This document shows, in pieces, positions 7,722 through 15,459 of a DNA stretch of 64,000 bases (its first letter is position 1; the number at the start of each line of letters is the position of its first letter). Under the pieces are notes generated by a model that was given only the letters and a program-made list of their open reading frames with translations, ran no database searches and had not been told where the DNA came from. The stretch is from Desulfobacterales bacterium (GTDB lineage: Bacteria; Desulfobacterota; Desulfobacteria; Desulfobacterales; JAQWFD01), in contig JAQWFD010000004.1 in assembly GCA_028704555.1 (NCBI GenBank), forward strand, positions 1 through 64,000, read 5' to 3'. Position numbers and translations under genes: made by a program.

Positions 7722-8317
7722 AAAAGACTCAAATAAAAACTCCGGAAATTACGGAAAATCGCGGAGCAGTTGCTTCCGGAATATTGGAGGCGACAGCCGA
7801 GGGAAAAAGAGCCATTCTCCGCTCAAGGGCGAAACGTCTTGCCCGGGAACCTGAAAAAAAGGGAGAAACCAAAGACTATCTTGAGGCGCTGGCGTTTCTT
7901 CTCGCCCATGAGACGTATGCCATCGAGACCCGGTTCATCAGGGAAGTCTACCCCTTGACCGAGCTGACGCCCCTGCCCTGTACGCCGGACTATATTTTTG
8001 GCATCATCAATATCCGAGGACAGATCCTCACGATCCTCGATATCAAAAAGTTTATAGATCTTCCGGAAAAGGGGATTACCAATCTGAACAGAATCATCGT
8101 GGTCCGGCAAGAGGATATGACGCTGGGGATTCTCGCCGATGAGATCATCGGTATCCGAAATATCTCCAAAGGCGGTCTGAACCCGCCGCTGCCGACCATG
8201 ACCGGCATCCACGCCGGGTATATCCGGGGGATTACCGGAGAAGGCATCATCCTTCTGGATATGGGAAAATTTCTCGATGACGGAAAGCTCATCATCCATG
8301 AAGAGGTGGAGGGATAA
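7718..8317 (+). CDS. cheW: Second CheW-type coupling protein (WspD-like)
   Basis: CheW domain protein of 199 residues with an N-terminal basic extension of about 45 residues before the domain. The domain is visible as LAFLLAHETYAIETRFIREVYPL, FGIINIRGQILTILDIKKF and LADEIIGIRN. The extension is as expected for WspD, which is longer than WspB. The ATG overlaps the cheR stop (ATGA), so translational coupling is likely. Two CheW paralogues flanking a CheR-TPR gene indicate that this array uses separate adaptors, one perhaps for receptor packing and one for kinase coupling, as proposed for Wsp systems. Confidence 0.92.
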   Translation: MKKTQIKTPEITENRGAVASGILEATAEGKRAILRSRAKRLAREPEKKGETKDYLEALAFLLAHETYAIETRFIREVYPLTELTPLPCTPDYIFGIINIRGQILTILDIKKFIDLPEKGITNLNRIIVVRQEDMTLGILADEIIGIRNISKGGLNPPLPTMTGIHAGYIRGITGEGIILLDMGKFLDDGKLIIHEEVEG

Positions 8318-8453
8318 AGCCCTATCGAGGTTTCAATCGGCATAAACCGAAAAACAGAGAAAGACGACATGTAACAACAATGGAAACGGAAACCGGTTTG
8401 GCATTTTTCGTGATGCTGGGGTCATCACAATCAGGAATCGATAAGGAGAATTT

Positions 8454-10517
8454 ATGAGACAGATAAAACTGGGGACAAAGTTATTGACCGGGGGACTCCT
8501 GGTTCTGGTAATTCCCGTCATCATCATCGGCGTCGTTTCGGTGTACGAGTCTTCCCGAAGCATCTCCGGGATGGGGAAAGCGGATATGGCAAATATTGCC
8601 GAAAGTCTGGCCGCCGCCCTGGATATCGGCATGAACGAGCAGATCGTCACGGTCAGGAACATCTCTTACTCAAGCAGCGTCATCACCGCCGCCGAAAAAG
8701 TGATGGCGGCCGGAGAGAAGAGCAGTCAGGACGAGGTCCTTCTTGCTCAGAAAGAGCTCACAAAAATAAAAACGGCCGAGGGCGACCGGATTTCCAGCCT
8801 GGTGCTGACCGGCAGAAACGGAATTGTCTATGCCTCATCCGACAACGGAAAATTCAACGAAGTTGATCTTGCCGGCAGAGATTATCTCGACAAGGCATTC
8901 AAGGGAACACCCAATATCGGTTCCGTCGTCATCTCCCGGGCAACCGGCAGGGTGGTTTGCACGGCGGCCTGCCCGATATACGATTCCAAAGGAAAAGAGA
9001 TCACGGGGTCCGTGGTAATGATCATGGAACTCAAATTTTTCTCCGATATTCTGGACAGGATCAGGATCGGCAAAACCGGCTATGCCTACATCGTCGATCA
9101 AAAAGGCCTCTTCATTCACTGCCCCGTAAAGGAAAACATCCTGAAGGTCAATGTCTCCGAAATCAAGGGCATGGAGAACATCACGCAAATGATCGGCAAC
9201 GCCCAATCGGGAATTACAGAATATGAGTTAGATGGCATGAAGACGGCCGCCATCGCCCCCCCCTTATCCGCCACCGGATGGAGGATCGTTACCGCCATCC
9301 CCACTGAGGAACTCTACGCCCCGGCCCGTTTTACCCGGAATGCCATCATTCTCATCGGCATGATCTCTATCGTCATAGCCTCCCTGATCTTTTTCTTTTT
9401 TGCACGCAGCATCACCCGTCCCCTGATTCATATAGTGGGCGCAGCAGGGAAGATCGCCGGCGGGGATCTGAGTGTGGAGATCACCTCGAAAAACCGCCAG
9501 GATGAAATCGGTGACCTCGCCCGGGCCTTTACCGGGATGATCCAGTCTCTCAAAGACAAAACTCGGGTCGCACAAAAAATTGCGGGAGGTGATCTGACCG
9601 TTGAGGCAACGCCCCTCTCCGGAGCGGACGCCCTTGGAAACGCCTTTTTAACAATGGTCGTAAAACTCCGAGAGCAGATCATGGAAATTGTGGAAGGCGT
9701 CAATGTGCTGGCATCATCGGGAAGCGAGATTATGGCTTCCGTCTCGCAATTGACCTCGGGCGCTGCCGAGACTGCGACCGCCGTAAGTGAAACCACGACC
9801 ACCGTGGAAGAGGTCAAACAAACCGCACTGGTAAGCACGCAGAAAGCAAAACACGTTTCCGAACTCGGCCGGAAGACCGTCGAGATCTCGCAGACAGGGC
9901 TCAAAGCGATTGATGACACCATCCAGGGGATGAACCACATCAAGGAGCAGGTGGAATCGATCGCCGACATGGTCGTCCGGCTGAGCGAACAGAGCCAGGC
10001 AATCGGAGAGATCATCGCCACAGTAAACGACCTTGCCGAGCAGTCGAACCTGCTGGCCGTAAATGCCTCCATCGAAGCGGCCAAGGCCGGCGAGCAGGGA
10101 AAAGGGTTTGCCGTAGTCGCCCAGGAGATCCGGAGTCTTGCCGCTCAGTCAAAGCAGGCGACCACCCAGGTGCGCAACATCCTCTTCGACGTCCAGAAGG
10201 CGATCAGTTCGGCCGTCATGGCAACGGAGCTGGGAGGCAAGGCGGTCGAGGCGGGGGTGAGTCTCTCCAGACAGGCCGGGGAAGCCATCGATTTTCTGGC
10301 GGAAAGCGTCACGGAGGCGAGCGATGCCTCCATCCAGATTGCCGCCTCGAGCCAGCAGCAGCTCATCGGGATGGATCAGGTCGTCTCGGCCATGGAAAAT
10401 ATCCGGGAGGCCGCCTTACAGACGTCGGCCAGCACAAAGCAGACCGAGCAGTCCGCTCACGACCTCAACAACCTCGGGCTAAGATTGCAGGACATCGTGA
10501 AGTTCTATAAAGTGTGA
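8454..10517 (+). CDS. Methyl-accepting chemotaxis protein with periplasmic Cache domain (WspA-like)
   Basis: Transmembrane chemoreceptor of 687 residues. TM1 is at about 9-30 and TM2 at about 295-315. The roughly 265-residue periplasmic region between them has Cache-type features ([41 protein letters not shown]), so a small-molecule ligand is likely. A HAMP domain ([22 protein letters not shown]) and a second HAMP-like repeat ([12 protein letters not shown]) follow. The cytoplasmic signalling tip with [19 protein letters not shown] lies near residue 530. The C-terminus (DIVKFYKV) lacks the NWETF-type CheR/CheB docking peptide. A GGAG box precedes the ATG. It is the only receptor gene in the operon and presumably the dedicated input. 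Confidence 0.93.
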   Translation: MRQIKLGTKLLTGGLLVLVIPVIIIGVVSVYESSRSISGMGKADMANIAESLAAALDIGMNEQIVTVRNISYSSSVITAAEKVMAAGEKSSQDEVLLAQKELTKIKTAEGDRISSLVLTGRNGIVYASSDNGKFNEVDLAGRDYLDKAFKGTPNIGSVVISRATGRVVCTAACPIYDSKGKEITGSVVMIMELKFFSDILDRIRIGKTGYAYIVDQKGLFIHCPVKENILKVNVSEIKGMENITQMIGNAQSGITEYELDGMKTAAIAPPLSATGWRIVTAIPTEELYAPARFTRNAIILIGMISIVIASLIFFFFARSITRPLIHIVGAAGKIAGGDLSVEITSKNRQDEIGDLARAFTGMIQSLKDKTRVAQKIAGGDLTVEATPLSGADALGNAFLTMVVKLREQIMEIVEGVNVLASSGSEIMASVSQLTSGAAETATAVSETTTTVEEVKQTALVSTQKAKHVSELGRKTVEISQTGLKAIDDTIQGMNHIKEQVESIADMVVRLSEQSQAIGEIIATVNDLAEQSNLLAVNASIEAAKAGEQGKGFAVVAQEIRSLAAQSKQATTQVRNILFDVQKAISSAVMATELGGKAVEAGVSLSRQAGEAIDFLAESVTEASDASIQIAASSQQQLIGMDQVVSAMENIREAALQTSASTKQTEQSAHDLNNLGLRLQDIVKFYKV

Positions 10518-10534
10518 AGGCGAAGGGATAGAAA

Positions 10535-12877
10535 ATGACCGGGGAAAATGATGCATTCATGAAAAGGCTCCTGTTGGCCTTCAAGATCGAGGCGGATGAG
10601 CACATAAAAAAAATCACGACAGGGATCATCGAGCTGGAGAAGGATCTGGACCTGCAGGTGAAGGCAGGGATCATCGAAACGGTGTTCCGCGAAGCCCACA
10701 GCCTGAAAGGGGCTGCTCGCGCCGTCAGCCGCTCAGACATGGAGACCATCTGCCAGTCCCTCGAAAGTGTTTTTTCCGGATTAAAACGCCGGGAAATCAA
10801 TCTGACCCCCCCGCTGTTCGACACCCTGCACCGGTCGGTGGACATGCTGAATGCAATCATCCTCTCACCGCCGGAGGAAACCGTTGCCGGTCCGGCTGAA
10901 ATTTCGAAAATTACAGAAACATTGGCAACGGCGGGCATGGACGATATCCGGGAAAAACCGACAATTCCGCAAGACCCGCCGCACCTCCGGGATGAATCGC
11001 GGAGTTCCGGACCAGAGGATTTCCCTCCGGGCCCGGAACTCCCTGAATCCCCTGACCGGAAAATCGATGAACCCGCTCGAACGCAGAAAAAAGCAATGCC
11101 CGAAACGATTCGCGTCTCGATGGGAAAGCTGGATTCTCTTTTAAGACAGAGCGAGGAGATGCTTTCTCTGAAACTGATGGCTGACAGGCATCTGGAGGAC
11201 CAACTCGATCTGGCCCATCTTTTTGAGCTGTGGGATAAGCAGTGGACAAAGACATACCCGATCATCTGCGAATTACGCCGTCTGCAGGAAAAAAACGACA
11301 GTCAGGACAGAAAAAGACGGCAGGACGATATCCGATTTGCCAAACTCCTGGAGTTCAACGAGCTGACTCATAACAACTTGAAAATTATGAAAAACAGGCT
11401 GGCAGACATCCGTAGAAAATCCGACCACGATCAGTATGCCACCGGACTGATGGTGGACAATCTGCTGGGAGAAGTGAAACAAATCCTGATGCTCCCCTTC
11501 TCGACAATGTTCGAGTCCTTCCCAAAACTATTGCGGGACCTCTCCCGCGACCAGGGTAAGGATGTGGAAGTGTCGATCCGCGGGGGAGAAGTCGAAATCG
11601 ATCGCAGGATACTGGAAGAATTGCACAGCGTGTTCATCCATATTCTCAGAAACACGATCGACCACGGGATCGAAAAGCCGGAAGTGAGAAAGAAAAACGG
11701 AAAGCCATCTCGGGGAATGATCCAAATTGGTGTCTGCCGCGACGAAGACAACCGGGTGGAAATTCTCCTCTCTGATGACGGAGACGGAATCGATCTGGAG
11801 GGCCTGAAAGAAGCTGCTCTCAAACACGGAAGCGTATCACCGGAAGAGGCCCGGAAACTGACCGGAAAAGAGATTCTACCCCTCATTTTTCAGTCCGGTA
11901 TATCCACCAGCCCGATCATTACGAATATCTCCGGCCGGGGACTCGGTCTGGCCATTGTCCGGGAAAAAATCGAAAAACTCGGCGGGCGGGTATCGATTGA
12001 AACACACCGCCATAAGGGAACCACGATTAAAATGACCCTGCCGCTCACCGTCGCAACGTTCAGAGGGGTTCTTGTGACGGCCGCCGAACGCCCATTTATC
12101 ATCCCCACGACGGATGTGGAAAGGACCGTTCGGATCAAACAGGAGGAAATCAGGACCATCGAGAATCGAAACACCCTGTCTCTGGAAGGAGTCGTAATCC
12201 CGATTGTCAAGCTTTCCGATATTCTTGAACTTTCGGACAGAAGCAGCGAGTTACCCGTCATCACCGTATTGATCCTGGAGTCCCGGGGGAAGAGAATTGG
12301 TTTCCGTGTCGATGAGATACTGACCGAACAGGAAATGCTCCTCAAAAGTATGAGCCGACCCCTTTCCCGTGTCAAAAATATTGCCGCCGCAACCATTCTC
12401 GGGTCAGGAAAGGTCGTGCCGGTTCTCAACGTTTCCGACCTGGTCAAGTCTGCGGCAAAATCCGCGGTTCGACCTGTAAAACCGACGGTGCTGAGAGAAG
12501 GTGGCCAGACGGCAAAGCAAAACATCCTCGTCGTGGAAGATTCGATCACTTCCAGAATGTTGTTAAAAAACATCCTCGAAACGGCCGGCTATAGGGTCAA
12601 ATCCGCCGTGGACGGGATTGACGCCATTTCCCAGCTGAAAACGGAAAAATTTGACGCCGTGGTTTCGGACGTGGATATGCCGCGGATGAACGGGTTCAAT
12701 CTCACGGAAAAAATCCGGGGCGACAAAAAGCTGGCGGAACTTCCCGTGGTCCTCGTCACCTCCCTGGGGTCCCGCGAGGACAGGGAAAGAGGGATCGACG
12801 TGGGGGCAAACGCCTATATCGAGAAGAGCGGTTTTGATCAGAGCAATCTGCTGGAGACGCTCAGAAGATTTATCTAA
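10535..12877 (+). CDS. cheA: CheA-type hybrid histidine kinase with C-terminal receiver (WspE-like)
   Basis: Central kinase of the pathway, 780 residues. The N-terminal HPt domain has phospho-acceptor His55 in EAHSLKGAARA. A Pro/Glu-rich linker covers about 130-180, followed by a helical dimerisation region at about 190-320. The ATPase domain has N-box HILRNTIDHGIE (about 368), G1 DDGDGID (about 413) and G2 GRGLGLAIV (about 467). A CheW-like regulatory domain spans about 505-640, and a receiver domain covers 663-780 with Asp712 (VVSDVDMPRMNG). The fused receiver is typical of WspE and FrzE and may act as a phosphate sink or regulator. It follows the receptor gene by 17 bp. Confidence 0.95.
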   Translation: MTGENDAFMKRLLLAFKIEADEHIKKITTGIIELEKDLDLQVKAGIIETVFREAHSLKGAARAVSRSDMETICQSLESVFSGLKRREINLTPPLFDTLHRSVDMLNAIILSPPEETVAGPAEISKITETLATAGMDDIREKPTIPQDPPHLRDESRSSGPEDFPPGPELPESPDRKIDEPARTQKKAMPETIRVSMGKLDSLLRQSEEMLSLKLMADRHLEDQLDLAHLFELWDKQWTKTYPIICELRRLQEKNDSQDRKRRQDDIRFAKLLEFNELTHNNLKIMKNRLADIRRKSDHDQYATGLMVDNLLGEVKQILMLPFSTMFESFPKLLRDLSRDQGKDVEVSIRGGEVEIDRRILEELHSVFIHILRNTIDHGIEKPEVRKKNGKPSRGMIQIGVCRDEDNRVEILLSDDGDGIDLEGLKEAALKHGSVSPEEARKLTGKEILPLIFQSGISTSPIITNISGRGLGLAIVREKIEKLGGRVSIETHRHKGTTIKMTLPLTVATFRGVLVTAAERPFIIPTTDVERTVRIKQEEIRTIENRNTLSLEGVVIPIVKLSDILELSDRSSELPVITVLILESRGKRIGFRVDEILTEQEMLLKSMSRPLSRVKNIAAATILGSGKVVPVLNVSDLVKSAAKSAVRPVKPTVLREGGQTAKQNILVVEDSITSRMLLKNILETAGYRVKSAVDGIDAISQLKTEKFDAVVSDVDMPRMNGFNLTEKIRGDKKLAELPVVLVTSLGSREDRERGIDVGANAYIEKSGFDQSNLLETLRRFI

Positions 12878-12895
12878 AACCTTGAGGAGCGAAAA

Positions 12896-13984
12896 ATGAT
12901 CAAAGTGCTTATCGTTGAAGACTCCCAGGTCGTGCGGGAACTTTTGACTTTTATTCTCTCTGCCGACCCGGCGATTCAGGTCATCGGAACCGCGCGCGAT
13001 GGCAGGGAGGCCGTCCGGGCAGTCCGGGAAAAAAAACCCAATGTCGTAACCATGGATATCATTATGCCGAACATGGACGGGTTCGAAGCCACCCGGATCA
13101 TCATGGAGACGACCCCCACGCCGATCGTGATCGTATCGGCAAGCTGGGACCCAAAAGAGGTAAAAAAGACCTTCCGGGCCATGGAGGCCGGGGCACTGAC
13201 CGCAATCGAAAAGCCTGTGGGAATCGCCCATCCCAATTACAAAAAACTTTCGAAAGAGTTGATCCGGACCGTAAAACTGATGTCGGAAGTGAAGGTGATC
13301 CGAAGGCGGCCGCAGAGGCAAAGCGAGATTTCAGGAAAATCGACAGCCGGCATGATCACCGCCATGGCGCCGGAGCTGGAAGTCGTTGCCATCGGCGCCT
13401 CGACCGGCGGTCCGCCGGCCATCGAAGCGATTCTGTCGAAGCTTCCGAAAGACTTTCCTGCCCCGCTGCTGATAGTTCAGCACATTGCTGCGGGATTTGT
13501 CCACGGTTTTGCGGACTGGCTCGCCAATGCTTCCAAACGCTCCGTTAAAATTGCCGCACATGGCGAATATCTTCTGCCGGGGTGCGCCTATGTTGCCCCG
13601 GATGATTTCCAGATGGGGGTGGGAAGCGGGAGAAGGATCATTCTCAGCAGCAGCGAACCCGAAAATGGCCTGAGGCCCTCCGTGTCCTGGATGTTCCGAT
13701 CGGTAAGCGAGGTCTTTGGAAAAAACGCAATCGGTGTGCTCCTCACCGGTATGGGGAAAGACGGCGCTCAGGAGTTGAAACAAATGAGGCAAAGAGGCGC
13801 GGTGACCATCGCCCAGGACAGGGAGAGTTCCGTCGTTTACGGGATGCCGGGAGAGGCCGTCGCCATTAATGCGGCCGCATATGTCCTTTCACCTGCCGAA
13901 ATCGCAAAATTTCTTTCCGGATTGCCAAGGACAAAAAATGAACGGGCAATGATCCAGGAAACAAGAAGCGGGGCAAGAGAGTGA
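12896..13984 (+). CDS. cheB: CheB methylesterase/deamidase response regulator (WspF-like)
   Basis: Phosphorylation-activated enzyme that removes methyl groups from receptor glutamates. The receiver domain covers 1-120 with phospho-acceptor Asp54 (VVTMDIIMPNMDG) and the switch region SASWDPKEV. The catalytic domain covers about 160-345 with the Ser-His-Asp triad visible as GAST (Ser169), VQHI (His196) and GMGKDG (Asp289). The length of 362 residues is normal. It begins 18 bp after cheA with GAGGAGC upstream. Paired with CheR in the same operon it closes the adaptation loop. In Wsp systems loss of the equivalent gene locks the pathway on; this is family knowledge, not shown here. Confidence 0.95.
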   Translation: MIKVLIVEDSQVVRELLTFILSADPAIQVIGTARDGREAVRAVREKKPNVVTMDIIMPNMDGFEATRIIMETTPTPIVIVSASWDPKEVKKTFRAMEAGALTAIEKPVGIAHPNYKKLSKELIRTVKLMSEVKVIRRRPQRQSEISGKSTAGMITAMAPELEVVAIGASTGGPPAIEAILSKLPKDFPAPLLIVQHIAAGFVHGFADWLANASKRSVKIAAHGEYLLPGCAYVAPDDFQMGVGSGRRIILSSSEPENGLRPSVSWMFRSVSEVFGKNAIGVLLTGMGKDGAQELKQMRQRGAVTIAQDRESSVVYGMPGEAVAINAAAYVLSPAEIAKFLSGLPRTKNERAMIQETRSGARE

Positions 13985-14045
13985 CCTCCCCGGAAAACAC
14001 AAAATGGATCAAAAATCGGGGGACAGAAAAGAGAGGGGGGAACAT

Positions 14046-15437
14046 ATGAACAGAATAAAGATCCTCATCGCCGAGGACAGCATCACCCAGGCCATGCAAT
14101 TGCAGCATATACTTGAAGTGAACGGCTACGAGGTAGCGATGGCAGCCAATGGCAGTGAGGCCCTTCAATCCATCGACTCATCCCGGCCGTCCATTGTCAT
14201 CTCGGACATCATCATGCCCGAAATGAATGGTTTTGAACTTTGCCATAATATCAAGGCAGATGAAAGGCTCAGGAGCATTTCGGTCATTTTACTGACCTCT
14301 CTGTCGGATCCGCAGGATGTCATCCGGGCCGTGCAATGCGGCGCCGATCAATTCGTCACCAAACCTTACGACGGGAAATACCTTCTCAGCACCATTGATA
14401 ACCTTCTCCATAACGAAAATCTGCACGATCGAGAGGAAGATTCGGAAGGCATTCATCTTTCCTATCGGGATAAAAAGTATGTAATCACATCGAACAGACG
14501 ACAAATTCTCAACCTCCTGCTTTCCTCATACGAAACGGCAATCGCAAAAAATTCCGACTTAATGAAAGCGCAGGATGAACTCAAAAAACTCAACACGGAG
14601 CTCGAGGAGAGGGTCCGGAAAAGAACCGAAACTCTGCATATCGAGGTTGCCGAACGGAAGACGGCCCAGGCAGCTCTGCTGGCTAAAAATGAGGAATTCA
14701 ATACCGTTACACAACAACTCTGGCAGGCAGCCAAACTGGCGACAATGGGGGAGTTGGCATCCAGCATTGCCCACGAACTGAACAATCCCCTGGCCACCGT
14801 CAGTCTCCGGATCGAATCCCTTACTGCGCAGACATCCCCGGACGATAAGCGCCGACGGGCGCTGGAAATCATCGGGCAGGAAGTCGAAAGGATGGGGAAT
14901 CTTGTGACCAACCTTCTCCAGTTCAGCCGCCGGAGCCAGAAACAGATATCTACGCTGGATATATGCGAAGAAATTGAAAAATCCATCGAACTGATTCTTT
15001 ATCACCTCAAAAAGTACGATATCCGGGTCATCAAGGAGTTTGAACCCGATATTCCGTGGCTCCTCGCGGACCGCCAGCAATTAAGGCAGCTGTTTCTGAA
15101 CCTGTTTACGAATGCGAGCGATGCCATGCCGAAGGGAGGAACGCTGACGATCCGTGTTACGGCGCATCCCGAAAGGAAAAAGATTTTGATAGAAATTGCC
15201 GACACGGGAATTGGAATACCCCCCGAGATCCTTCCCAAGGTCATGGAATCTTTTTATACTACAAAACCGGAGGGAAAGGGCACCGGGCTGGGGCTGGCCA
15301 TTTGCCGGCGCATCGCGGAGGAACACAGGGGGTCGCTTGACATAGCAAGCGATGGAATTCCCGGAAAAGGAACGAAAATTCTGATCACCCTGTCGGCAAT
15401 GGATCAGGGCAATGAAATCGGTTTGATGGATCCATAA
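14046..15437 (+). CDS. Receiver-histidine kinase hybrid (REC-HisKA-HATPase)
   Basis: Cytoplasmic sensor kinase with an N-terminal receiver instead of a sensor domain. The receiver covers 1-125 with Asp54 (VISDIIMPEMNG). A coiled coil (about 170-225) leads to the H-box ASSIAHELNNPLA (His243). The ATPase domain follows with NLFTNASDAM, ADTGIGIPPE and KGTGLGLAICRRI. There is no membrane segment, so it is probably phosphorylated by the upstream CheA and relays signal to a downstream regulator. The start at 14046 is chosen for the strong AGAGAGGGGGG box 5 nt upstream; an in-frame ATG at 14004 lacks one. No counterpart exists in canonical Wsp operons. It ends 22 bp before the HD-GYP gene. Confidence 0.9.
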   Translation: MNRIKILIAEDSITQAMQLQHILEVNGYEVAMAANGSEALQSIDSSRPSIVISDIIMPEMNGFELCHNIKADERLRSISVILLTSLSDPQDVIRAVQCGADQFVTKPYDGKYLLSTIDNLLHNENLHDREEDSEGIHLSYRDKKYVITSNRRQILNLLLSSYETAIAKNSDLMKAQDELKKLNTELEERVRKRTETLHIEVAERKTAQAALLAKNEEFNTVTQQLWQAAKLATMGELASSIAHELNNPLATVSLRIESLTAQTSPDDKRRRALEIIGQEVERMGNLVTNLLQFSRRSQKQISTLDICEEIEKSIELILYHLKKYDIRVIKEFEPDIPWLLADRQQLRQLFLNLFTNASDAMPKGGTLTIRVTAHPERKKILIEIADTGIGIPPEILPKVMESFYTTKPEGKGTGLGLAICRRIAEEHRGSLDIASDGIPGKGTKILITLSAMDQGNEIGLMDP

Positions 15438-15459
15438 ACGAAAACGAGAAAGGCAGATC

